Below, one piece after another: positions 29,090-36,287 of a stretch of DNA of 64,000 nucleotides. Where the stretch lies: positions 620,001-684,000 of the forward strand of contig CAWJJG010000011.1 in NCBI GenBank assembly GCA_963843085.1, in the 5' to 3' direction. The notes under the pieces were generated by a model. It was not told the origin of the DNA. It saw only the letters and a program-made list of their open reading frames with translations, and did no database searches. Source of the stretch: DASUPK01 sp963843085. GTDB taxonomy: Bacteria; Actinomycetota; Thermoleophilia; Solirubrobacterales; 70-9. A program made the position numbers and the translations under genes. Position 1 is the first letter of the stretch. Every line of letters starts with the position of its first letter.

Positions 29090-29134
29090 GCGACGGGGTC
29101 CCAGGACCCCGTCGCCTGCGGGCTTTGGGCCCGC
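29090..29134 (-). promoter_or_regulatory. Two tandem hairpins in front of the MerR-cyclase gene
   Basis: A perfect 12-bp inverted repeat with a 2-nt centre (29090-29101/29104-29115) starts 13 bases before the start codon. A second stem (29118-29123/29129-29134, loop of 5) lies just upstream. The first has the size and symmetry of a MerR-type operator as DNA and of a strong hairpin as RNA; autoregulation is a reasonable guess. The rest of 29135-29305 holds nothing I can name. Confidence 0.5.
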
Positions 29135-29305
29135 TTCGTCGGCCAGCGGCGCTCATGCGCCTCGCGGTGTCCCGTCGCTGACCCCAGTCGCCGGGGGATC
29201 TGCGAGCCGGGGATCCGCTTCCGGCCCGAGTCTGTTCGATGGAGTCGAGCTTACGCTCATACCGAGCCAAGTCAATGGCGCTGGACAGGGGCACCAGCTC
29301 GGTCG

Positions 29306-29737
29306 CTACTCGACGGTGAGGTGCGGATACTTCTCCGCCACCAGCTGGCGATACCTGGAGAAGAGCGGCTTGGCCGCGGGAAAGAAACGGAGAGCCGCGC
29401 CGGCGTCCTCGATGTTGGTTCGCAGCCGCCCGCGCGCGATCGCGATGGCGGGATTCTCGCGGCCCTGAAAGACCCGGTTGGCGACTGCGGACTCCATGCT
29501 GAGGCGCAGCTTCGGATGGGTCCTGCTGCGCTGCGAGAAGTTCCAGCTCAGGCAGTGGCGCCCCCCGTCGTCGCGGGCGACGTTGACGGCCAGTTTCAGA
29601 TCGGGGAACTCGATGCGCAGCGGTGCGGCGGCGGCGCGGAGCCGAGGGCCGTCGTCGGGATCTCCGTCGATCTCGCGCAGGACGGTGTTGAGGATGTCCT
29701 TGAGCTCCTTCTTGGTGAGAGCCTCGGCGGTCATCAT
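29306..29737 (-). CDS. SCP2-like (sterol carrier) domain protein, tentative
   Basis: 143 aa, starting with two ATG codons. The C-terminal half (MESAVANRVFQGRENPAIAIARGRLRT, then ALRFFPAAKPLFSRYRQL) resembles the SCP2/lipid-binding fold in which a Gly-rich strand is followed by the helix 'aaKLFsvlrpLF'. The N-terminal half is less clear (FPDLKLAVNVARDDGGRHCLSWNF). No catalytic motif. The assignment is by resemblance only. Confidence 0.6.
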   Translation of the reverse strand: MMTAEALTKKELKDILNTVLREIDGDPDDGPRLRAAAAPLRIEFPDLKLAVNVARDDGGRHCLSWNFSQRSRTHPKLRLSMESAVANRVFQGRENPAIAIARGRLRTNIEDAGAALRFFPAAKPLFSRYRQLVAEKYPHLTVE

Positions 29738-29755
29738 CTAAGGCTCAACCTGAGG

Positions 29756-29956
29756 TCAACCCCTTCGCCTGCCGCGCACCGAGGACTCGATCCTGCCCAA
29801 CTGGTCGCGGACGTCCCTGCCGCGCTTCGCCACCTCGTCGAGCAGATCGACCGCCCGGTCGCGTGTGCTCGCGGCCGAGCCGGCGGTCGCCTCGAAGGTG
29901 CGCTCGATCGCGGCGCGCAGCGCCTCGGAAGGCTTCTCCGGCACGGGCGCCCTCAT
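29756..29956 (-). CDS. Small phasin-like helical protein
   Basis: 66 aa with heptad-like character throughout (RDRAVDLLDEVAKRGRDVRDQLGRIESS) and a basic end. It resembles short phasin/PHA-granule-associated proteins but the match is only by character. The start has TAGGCT 6 bases upstream. It is divergent from the nucleoside phosphorylase. Confidence 0.6.
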   Translation of the reverse strand: MRAPVPEKPSEALRAAIERTFEATAGSAASTRDRAVDLLDEVAKRGRDVRDQLGRIESSVRGRRRG

Positions 29957-29962
29957 GACGGC

Positions 29963-29968
29963 AGCCTA
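29963..29968 (-). promoter_or_regulatory. -10 box of the small phasin-like gene (leaderless)
   Basis: TAGGCT, 6-nt spacer, ATG at 29956. Confidence 0.5.
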
Positions 29969-29985
29969 CTCCCGCATGCCGCCCA

Positions 29986-29991
29986 TATGCT
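29986..29991 (+). promoter_or_regulatory. -10 box of the nucleoside phosphorylase (leaderless)
   Basis: TATGCT, 6-nt spacer, GTG at 29998. Confidence 0.5.
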
Positions 29992-29997
29992 CGCGGC

Positions 29998-30702
29998 GTG
30001 CCTCACCACCTCAGGCCGAGCACGCCGTACGCCCCGGACGCCCTGCTGCCCGGCGACCCCGGGCGCGCGCTTGCCTTCGCCCAGCAACTCCTCACCGAGC
30101 CGAAGATGAGCAATCACGCCCGCGGGCTCTGGGGGTATACGGGCGAAACTCCCTCCGGGCACCCGCTCAGCGTCCAGTCCACCGGCATGGGCGGACCCAG
30201 CGCGGCGATCGTCCTTCAGGAGCTCGCCGAGCTCGGGGTCCGGCGGGCGATACGCGTCGGAACCTGCGGCGCGCTCGATCCCGGGCTCGGGCACGGCGAC
30301 CTCGTGGTCGTGCAGGACGCCCTGGCGGAGGACGGCGCGAGCCGTGCGCTGGGCGCGAGCGAGATCGCGGAGCCCGATCAGGAGCTGACCGCGAGGCTGG
30401 CGGATGACATCGCCCCCCGGCGCATAGTCACAAGCGACCTCTTCTACGACGGCGATCCGGACCACGGGGGCCCACCTCGCGCGCGGGCGGATGCGTGGCG
30501 CGGGCGGGATGCCGTGGCGGTCGAGATGGAGGCGGCGACGCTGTTCGTGCTCGGCCGGCGACTAGGCGTCGCCACGGCCTGCGCGCTGGTGGTGTCGGAC
30601 ACCTTCGACGGCGAGAGCCGGAGGCGAATCGCCGACGACGATCTGGCGGCGGCGGTCGAGCGGATGGGAGCGCTGGCCGCGGCCGCCCTCAACCCTGACT
30701 AG
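29998..30702 (+). CDS. Purine/uridine nucleoside phosphorylase (NP-I family, DeoD/Udp type)
   Basis: Phosphorolytic cleavage of nucleosides. LLPGDPGRA (17-25) is the phosphate-binding glycine loop, STGMGGPSAAIVLQELAELGVRRAIRVGTCGALDP is the core NP-I signature, and AVEMEAATLFVLGRRLGV (about 178-195) carries the ribose-binding Met-Glu pair. GTG start, 234 aa. Purine versus uridine preference cannot be decided by eye. Its last 14 bases overlap the end of the convergent coiled-coil gene. Confidence 0.88.
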   Translation: MPHHLRPSTPYAPDALLPGDPGRALAFAQQLLTEPKMSNHARGLWGYTGETPSGHPLSVQSTGMGGPSAAIVLQELAELGVRRAIRVGTCGALDPGLGHGDLVVVQDALAEDGASRALGASEIAEPDQELTARLADDIAPRRIVTSDLFYDGDPDHGGPPRARADAWRGRDAVAVEMEAATLFVLGRRLGVATACALVVSDTFDGESRRRIADDDLAAAVERMGALAAAALNPD

Positions 30703-31030
30703 AGGTTCCGGGTCGCGACGCCTCGCGCTCGCGGCGGAGCTCGGCAAGCTCGCGCGTCAGCACATCGAGCTGGTCCTCGACCTCCTCGAGCCGCTCGGAA
30801 ACCGCGCGCAGGCGGCGGGCGAGGCGGTCGACGTCGTTCCCGGTGGGCAGGTTCAGGTTCCGGATCGCGTGAGCGCCTGCCTGCGAGGCACGCTCCCGCG
30901 CGCCCAGGGCGACCTGCAGCGCCTGGTTCATCCAGGGGTTGTCGACGAGCAGCTGGGCGAGGTCGCCCAGCGTGCTCTCACCTCGCGAGGAGGCGCGATC
31001 ACGCTTGCCTTCGCCGCCGCTCTCGTCCAT
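30689..31030 (-). CDS. Phasin-like coiled-coil protein
   Basis: 113 aa from the ATG at 31030. The first part reads STLGDLAQLLVDNPWMNQALQVALGARERASQ. After LNLPTGNDVDRLARRLRAV comes a clear coiled coil (SERLEEVEDQLDVLTRELAELRREREA). 'Phasin-like' rests on the DVDRL-coiled coil pattern seen in PHA-granule-associated proteins. It may pair with the 66-aa protein on the other side of the phosphorylase gene. Confidence 0.65.
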   Translation of the reverse strand: MDESGGEGKRDRASSRGESTLGDLAQLLVDNPWMNQALQVALGARERASQAGAHAIRNLNLPTGNDVDRLARRLRAVSERLEEVEDQLDVLTRELAELRREREASRPGTSSQG

Positions 31031-31101
31031 ATCGTTCACGCACGGTACCGCGACGGATGGGCTCGAGCGGGGTTGTTTGGTCAGGCATGGAACGCACACA
31101 A

Positions 31102-31271
31102 TTGTTTACCGTTTCGGTCAAGTATGTTTTGGGCATGTTTTTGGCGTTAGGGACGACGGTTCCCCGTTGCAAAGGAATGGGCGAGTCAGTAGCGTCCGCC
31201 GTGCCTGCGGGTGCGGGGAGGTCGCGACCGGCAGACCCACAGGGTTTCGCGGGCAGGGATCGGTTAGCCAA
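31102..31271 (+). promoter_or_regulatory. Promoter and possibly structured leader of the cell-wall hydrolase
   Basis: The window's most AT-rich stretch (31100-31140) includes TTGTTT and TATGTT hexamers (15-bp spacing). About 130 bases of GC-rich sequence follow, with short complementary segments (GGGT/ACCC at 31209-31212/31234-31237 and the palindrome GGTCGCGACC at 31220-31229) up to the ATG at 31272. Such a long leader is unusual here. I could not match it to the c-di-AMP (ydaO) or c-di-GMP riboswitch consensus by eye. Confidence 0.4.
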
Positions 31272-33707
31272 ATGACCAGAAAGCTTCTCCTAATCATCGC
31301 CCTCGGCGCCGCGCTGGCGATCGTCGCTGCGGGAACTGCAGCGTCGATCACCGTCGGGAACGTTCAGGTGAACTCCCCGACCGACGGCGTCCTCCCGGCG
31401 TGCTCGAACCTGAACGATGATGACGGCGACGGCCTGGTCGACCTCGCCGACCCGGGCTGCAGCGGCCCCCTCGATACCTCCGAGTACAACGCCCCGACCT
31501 CCGGCGGCTCGAGCGGCAGCTCCGGCGGTGGCACCACCACCTCCGGCGGCTCGGGCGGCACCACCACGACGAGCGGCGGCGGAACCACCACCACGAGCGG
31601 TGGATCGAGTGGCAGCGGCGGCGGCAAGGCCGGCAAGAAGAACAGCGGCGGGGGCAAGACCCCGGGCCTGTTCGGCAAGCAGGCCAAGAGGGGCCAGGGC
31701 GCCAAGCAGATCGCCGCGGCGGAGAAGGGGAAGATCACCCACCCCACGCTCCGCAACCCGGATGGCTCCCCGGCCAGCACCAATCCGAGCCTGACCGTCG
31801 CGCAGTTCGGGCCCGCCCCGATCGGCGTTCCCAACTTCGTCATCGACTCCTTCGAGATCCCGCCGTTCCTCCTCCCGATCTACCAGTCCTGCGGAACCGA
31901 GTACGGCATCCCCTGGCAGGTCCTCGCCGGGATCAACAAGATCGAGACCGCCTTCGGAACGAACCTGAACGTCTCCTCCGCCGGGGCCGAGGGATGGATG
32001 CAGTTCATCCCGTCCACCTGGGCCGCCTACGGGGTCGACGCCAACAACGACGGCAAGAAGGATCCGTACAACCCGGTCGACGCGATCTGCGCGGCCGCCC
32101 GCTACCTGCGAGCGGCGGGCGGCGACAAGAACGTCCGCCAGGCGATCTTCGCCTACAACCACGCCGACTGGTATGTCGACGAGGTCCTCCTCTACGCCAA
32201 CCAGTACGGCAAGCTGCCGGACGCCCTGGTCGGCTCGCTCACCGGCCTCACCGAGGGAGCGCACTTCCCGGTCGCCGCAAATGCGCGCTATGCGGACGAC
32301 ATCAATGACGCCGCGGCCCTCGCCCGCTCGAACACCAAGCGGAAGACCGCCGGCAACGCCGCCGACGTCGTCAGCTCTGACCCGAACCGCCGAAGCATCA
32401 ACATCTACTCGAGCCTTAACGCTCCGGTCGTCGCGGTCAACGACGGCGTCATCAAGAAGATCGGCGACAACCCGAAGCTCGGCAAGTACGTCGTCCTGCA
32501 GGACGCCTACGGCAACCAGTTCACGTACGCGCACCTCGGCTCGATCGCCCAGACGCACCCCGTGCCCCGCCAGCAGAGCCTCTCCTCCAAGGACTTCAAG
32601 CTCGAGACTCCGAACAAGGACTCGGCGCCGAACAGCCCGGCATCGGCGGGCGACAACTCCGGTGGCGGATCGGGCAAGGCGCACAAGTCGGTCGCACACA
32701 GTGCCGCCTCCAACTCCGAGAACAGCCGCCAGCGGATCTTCGCCCTGCCACACCGGTCGGGCAACGCCGACCAGTCGAGCGTCACCGGCCAGCTCGACCG
32801 CCTGCTCGGCCGCAGCGTCCCGGGCTACGAGACCTTCAAGTCGGCGCTCTCGTCGAGCGTCCAGTTCGACTCCAACACGATGACGCTCAAACCGCTGAAG
32901 AAGGGCTCCAAGGTCACCGGTGGCACCGTCATCGGCCGAGTCGGCCAGCCCGACGCGCAGCCGCCGCACGTCAACTTCGCGATCCGGCCCGCCGGACGCG
33001 GCGCACCCACCATCGACCCGAAGCCGATCCTAGATGGCTGGAAGCTGCTCGAAACGACCGCGATCTACCGCGCCGCCGACAAGAACCCCTTCACGGACAA
33101 CCCGACCGTCGGCCAGGTTCTGCTGATGTCGAAGGGCGCGCTCGAGCAGCGGGTCCTGAACGACCCGGCGCTTTCGATCTACTCCTGCGGCCGCAATGAC
33201 ATCCAGACCGGCCAGGTCGACCGGCGTGTCCTGGCGGTGATGGAGTACCTGGTCGCCAAGGGCTACCGCCTCACGATCACCTCGCTCAAGTGCGGCCACT
33301 CCTACCTGACCTCGTCGGGCAACGTGTCCGCGCACTCCTACGGCTCGGCGGTCGACATCGCGGCGGTCAACGGGATCCCGATCACTGGCCACCAGGGGCC
33401 GGGGACGATCACCGAGGCCGTGATCAAGGACCTGCTCCTCCTGCAGGGCTCGATGCGTCCTGCCCAGATCATCTCCCTGATGGATCTCGGGCCACCGACC
33501 TTCATCCTGCCCGACCACTACAACCACATCCACGTCGGCTACACGTTCACGAGTGGTGGCAGCTCGATCAAGCAGCTCGGCGAGATCCTCAAGCCCGAGC
33601 AGTGGCAGCGACTGATCCAGCGCCTCGGCCAGATCCAGAACCCGAAGGTGCCGTCGAAGCCCTCCGCGGCCGCGTTGCCCGCCAAGGGCGGCAGCTCCGG
33701 CGACTAG
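31272..33707 (+). CDS. Secreted multidomain peptidoglycan hydrolase: lytic transglycosylase, degenerate LytM, M15 peptidase
   Basis: 811 aa. Signal peptide about 1-24; a calcium-loop-like NDDDGDGLVDLADPGC (48-63); a Gly/Ser/Thr linker (about 76-130); a soluble lytic transglycosylase domain (about 195-310) with catalytic Glu225 in NKIETAFG and SAGAEGWMQFIPSTW; a second Asp-rich loop DANNDGKKD (256-264). An M23/LytM-like half follows (374-423, YVVLQDAYGNQFTYAHLG) and its last strand (HVNFAIRPAG, 566-575) is separated by a 140-aa Ser-rich insert; the zinc His/Asp of M23 are missing. The C-terminus (about 645-760) is an M15 D-Ala-D-Ala peptidase type with SAHSYGSAVDI (His688, Asp695) and HYNHIHVGY (His752/754). 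It can therefore cut glycan and peptide; the LytM part may only bind. Confidence 0.88.
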   Translation: MTRKLLLIIALGAALAIVAAGTAASITVGNVQVNSPTDGVLPACSNLNDDDGDGLVDLADPGCSGPLDTSEYNAPTSGGSSGSSGGGTTTSGGSGGTTTTSGGGTTTTSGGSSGSGGGKAGKKNSGGGKTPGLFGKQAKRGQGAKQIAAAEKGKITHPTLRNPDGSPASTNPSLTVAQFGPAPIGVPNFVIDSFEIPPFLLPIYQSCGTEYGIPWQVLAGINKIETAFGTNLNVSSAGAEGWMQFIPSTWAAYGVDANNDGKKDPYNPVDAICAAARYLRAAGGDKNVRQAIFAYNHADWYVDEVLLYANQYGKLPDALVGSLTGLTEGAHFPVAANARYADDINDAAALARSNTKRKTAGNAADVVSSDPNRRSINIYSSLNAPVVAVNDGVIKKIGDNPKLGKYVVLQDAYGNQFTYAHLGSIAQTHPVPRQQSLSSKDFKLETPNKDSAPNSPASAGDNSGGGSGKAHKSVAHSAASNSENSRQRIFALPHRSGNADQSSVTGQLDRLLGRSVPGYETFKSALSSSVQFDSNTMTLKPLKKGSKVTGGTVIGRVGQPDAQPPHVNFAIRPAGRGAPTIDPKPILDGWKLLETTAIYRAADKNPFTDNPTVGQVLLMSKGALEQRVLNDPALSIYSCGRNDIQTGQVDRRVLAVMEYLVAKGYRLTITSLKCGHSYLTSSGNVSAHSYGSAVDIAAVNGIPITGHQGPGTITEAVIKDLLLLQGSMRPAQIISLMDLGPPTFILPDHYNHIHVGYTFTSGGSSIKQLGEILKPEQWQRLIQRLGQIQNPKVPSKPSAAALPAKGGSSGD

Positions 33708-33920
33708 CCCGGACCCACGCCCCAGCCCGCGACCACCCGAGCAACCTTCGTTCAGCTGGAGCTCGCCGGCCGCCTCGGCCTGCCGGAGGGCCGGTATCTG
33801 GTCCGGGATGGCGACCGCGAGCGCGTCCTGATCGTCGAGGAGCTGGGAGCCCCGCGGCCTCGGCGAGGCGCCGGGAGGCGCTCCAAGCCCGTCGACCCCG
33901 GCGAGCTGCTGGAGACGCCG

Positions 33921-34457
33921 GTGACGCGGGTAACGGTCACCGGTGAGCGACTGGAGGATCCGGCGGCGGGATCCGAGTGGCTCAAGCGGATGATGGGTGG
34001 CGGCGGCGAGGGCCCCGATGAGGTCAGGGTCGCTACCCGGATCGTCAACCGGGCCCTGGACGCGCTGCGCGCCGCGGCGCGTGACCCGTTGGTGCAGGAC
34101 GTCGGCGCCACGAAGGCGCTCGCCGTGCGCCTGGGGCATGGCACCGGCGACGAGCTCGCGGACGGCCGCTGGACGGAGGCCAGGGAGCTCGCGCGCCCCC
34201 GTCGCGGCCGTCTTGACGACATCGACCCCCAGTCTCGCGTCGCGGCCGTGCTGGCGGGGCGGGACGAGGTGCACCCGGCCGAGACGCTGATGCTCCGGGC
34301 GCGGCTCGACGCGCAGCAGGGCCGACGCGCCGAGGCGCGCTACGGGCTGAGGGCGGCCCGCTCGGCGCTGGAGGAGCAGCCCGGTGAACGACAGAAGGAG
34401 CTCATGGCGGAGCTCGCGGCGATCGAGGAGAAGCTGGGCGATACTTCGGAGCCGTGA
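33921..34457 (+). CDS. Hypothetical helical protein; N-terminus probably extends upstream
   Basis: 178 aa from the first usable start (GTG 33921). The C-terminal 60 residues (AETLMLRARLDAQQGRRAEARYGLRAARSAL) look TPR-like. The codons before 33921, back to about 33744, still read as convincing protein (FVQLELAGRLGLPEGRYLV), yet no ATG, GTG or TTG lies in that frame down to the TAG (33705-33707) of the hydrolase, which is in the same frame. So the true start is CTG or another rare codon, or translation reads through that stop, or there is a sequence error. The gene ends with a GTGA overlap to the nitrilase. Confidence 0.6.
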   Translation: MTRVTVTGERLEDPAAGSEWLKRMMGGGGEGPDEVRVATRIVNRALDALRAAARDPLVQDVGATKALAVRLGHGTGDELADGRWTEARELARPRRGRLDDIDPQSRVAAVLAGRDEVHPAETLMLRARLDAQQGRRAEARYGLRAARSALEEQPGERQKELMAELAAIEEKLGDTSEP

Positions 34458-35410
34458 GGGCGGCCGCCGTCCAACTCGAGGCCAGGCTTGCGGACGTGGA
34501 CGCGAACCTCGAGTCGGCCGAGCGCGTGGCCGACCGGGCGGGAGCCGCGGGGGCCGAGTGCATCGTCCTGCCGGAGTTCTTCACCACCGGCATAGGCTTC
34601 GTGCCCGAGCTGGCCGACGCGGCTCTCCCACCGGACGGCGAGGCGACCGAGCTGCTTCGGTCGCTGGCGCGACGGCACGGCGCGCTCGTCGGCGGCTCCT
34701 TCCTGTGCCGCGACGCCGACGGTGAGGTCCGCAACGCCTTCTTCCTGGCGGCGGCCGACGGTGAGATCGCCGGGCGCCACGACAAGGATCTGGCGACGAT
34801 GTGGGAGAACGCCTTCTACGTCGGCGGCTCCGACGACGGCGTGATCGAAACGGATGGCCCGGTGGTGGGCGCCGCGGTCTGCTGGGAGCTGATGCGAACG
34901 CAGACCGTCAGACGCCTGCGCGGCCGGATCGACCTCGCGCTCACCGGCTCGGGCTGGTGGAGCATGTCGGAGAACTGGCCGCCCAGGTCCCTCTTCGCTC
35001 GGCTCGAGACGGCCAATCACCGCCGGGCCGTCGACGCAGCCGCCACCTTCGCCCTCTATGTCGGCGTGCCGGTCATCCACGCCGCCCACGCCGGCGAGCT
35101 GACCTGCGCGATGCCCTGGCTCCCGACCACCTACCGCGGCCACTTCGAGGGCGGCACGATGATCACCGACGAGCGCGGCCGGATCCTGGACGCGCTCGAC
35201 CGCACCGACGGCGAGGGCTTTGCCATCGCGGACGTCGAGCCGAGGCGCATCGATCCGGTCAGGCAGCCACCGGACCGCTTCTGGCTGCACAAGCGCGGAA
35301 CCATCGCCGCAATGACCTGGAACTACCAGCGCCTCCACGGCCGCCCGTGGTACCGCAGGCACGTGCGGGGCAGGCCCGGCTTCGCTACCAGGCCGCGGGC
35401 GCCCGCCTGA
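34454..35410 (+). CDS. Carbon-nitrogen hydrolase (nitrilase superfamily)
   Basis: 318 aa. The catalytic triad is intact: Glu41 in IVLPEFF, Lys111 in RHDKDL and Cys143 in AAVCWELM. It hydrolyses a nitrile or amide; the substrate cannot be told. The C-terminal 40 residues are basic (RRHVRGRPGF). The GTG start overlaps the stop of the upstream gene as GTGA, indicating coupled translation. A 7-bp hairpin (35418-35424/35429-35435) and a CGCCTGA-A-TCAGGCG palindrome over the stop codon follow. Confidence 0.92.
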   Translation: MRAAAVQLEARLADVDANLESAERVADRAGAAGAECIVLPEFFTTGIGFVPELADAALPPDGEATELLRSLARRHGALVGGSFLCRDADGEVRNAFFLAAADGEIAGRHDKDLATMWENAFYVGGSDDGVIETDGPVVGAAVCWELMRTQTVRRLRGRIDLALTGSGWWSMSENWPPRSLFARLETANHRRAVDAAATFALYVGVPVIHAAHAGELTCAMPWLPTTYRGHFEGGTMITDERGRILDALDRTDGEGFAIADVEPRRIDPVRQPPDRFWLHKRGTIAAMTWNYQRLHGRPWYRRHVRGRPGFATRPRAPA

Positions 35411-35435
35411 ATCAGGCGCGGCGGGAAGCCGCCGC
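35405..35435 (+). terminator. Terminator hairpins after the nitrilase
   Basis: A palindrome spanning the stop codon (35405-35419), then a 7-bp perfect stem with a GAAG loop (35418-35435), followed by TTCGAG. The next bases, 35443-35464, form the sir2-side terminator-like repeat. Confidence 0.55.
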
Positions 35436-35442
35436 TTCGAGA

Positions 35443-35464
35443 TAGAGCGGGCTGGCGGCCGCTA
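35443..35464 (-). repeat. Terminator-like repeat behind sir2 (second copy of the greA-type sequence)
   Basis: Reading away from the sir2 stop, TAGCGGCCGCCAGCCCGCTC matches the sequence behind greA (15432-15453) at 19 of 22 positions, including the stop codon itself. Confidence 0.5.
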
Positions 35465-36229
35465 GATCGCCGCGAGAACCGCTTCGAGGTCCGCGACGAC
35501 GTCGCCGTCCATCCGGACGGTCGCGTCCTCGTCAAAGGGCGTCGGGCCCCTCGTGATCACCGCGATCCGCCCGCCGCGCCCCATCGTCACCGAGGGAAGC
35601 CCGGCGACCGGATAGACCTCCAGCGAGGACCCGATGCAGAGCATCAAATCCGCGCGCGCCGCCAGTGACTCCGCCTCAGCCATGGCATCGGCGGGAAGCA
35701 TCTCCCCGAACAGGACGACGTCGGGCTTCACGTCGGCCCCGCACTCCGAGCAGCGGGCGGCGCCGTCATCGCCGAAGAGCGGCTCGATGTACTCGGTGCG
35801 GTACTGCGCCTGACAGCCCTGGCAGGTCGAGGTGCGAATCGAGCCGTGGACCTCGATGACCCGCTCGGACCCGGCCTTGCTGTGGAGGGTGTCGATGTTC
35901 TGAGTGATCACGCCTTCGAGCAGCTCCCTTCGCTCGAGCTCAGCCAGCACCTCATGCGCCCCGTTCGGTTGCTTGTCGCCGAGCATTTGCAGGCGCTGTC
36001 GGTAAAAGCCCCAGAAGCGCGCGGCATCGGTCCGGAAGGCGTCGATGTGGGCGACCTCCATCGGGTCGACCTTCTCCCAAATCCCCTCGCCGGGAGTCCG
36101 GAAGTCAGGAATCCCGGAGGGCACAGAGATCCCCGCTCCGGTGAGGGCCACCGTGCAATTCGACTGACGAATCAGCCCGGCGAGTTCCTCGGCCGCAGCG
36201 GTGGACGCGGGGGGCGGACTCGAAGACAT
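35462..36229 (-). CDS. Sir2-family NAD-dependent protein deacylase
   Basis: 255 aa from the ATG at 36229. Removes acetyl or other acyl groups from lysine using NAD+. GAGIS (31-35), PDFR (41-44), TQNID (109-113), the catalytic His128 in EVHGS, and the four zinc cysteines (C136, C139, C160, C163) are all present, so it should be active. The frame stays open upstream, but the canonical N-terminus begins at this methionine. It lies 58 bases downstream of the beta-oxidation gene. Confidence 0.94.
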   Translation of the reverse strand: MSSSPPPASTAAAEELAGLIRQSNCTVALTGAGISVPSGIPDFRTPGEGIWEKVDPMEVAHIDAFRTDAARFWGFYRQRLQMLGDKQPNGAHEVLAELERRELLEGVITQNIDTLHSKAGSERVIEVHGSIRTSTCQGCQAQYRTEYIEPLFGDDGAARCSECGADVKPDVVLFGEMLPADAMAEAESLAARADLMLCIGSSLEVYPVAGLPSVTMGRGGRIAVITRGPTPFDEDATVRMDGDVVADLEAVLAAI

Positions 36230-36287
36230 CAAAACGGCGTCAGTGTCTGAGAGGCCGCCCCCCGCGTCCGCCGCTGCCGTCCCGAGA

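Noticed and set aside
29073..29294. 73-codon minus-strand frame upstream of the MerR-cyclase gene
   Set aside because: It is the region of the two hairpins and has no protein-like character.
31150..31271. ydaO (c-di-AMP) or GEMM (c-di-GMP) riboswitch before the cell-wall hydrolase
   Set aside because: The conserved core sequences were not found by eye; kept only as a finding to test, not annotated as a riboswitch.
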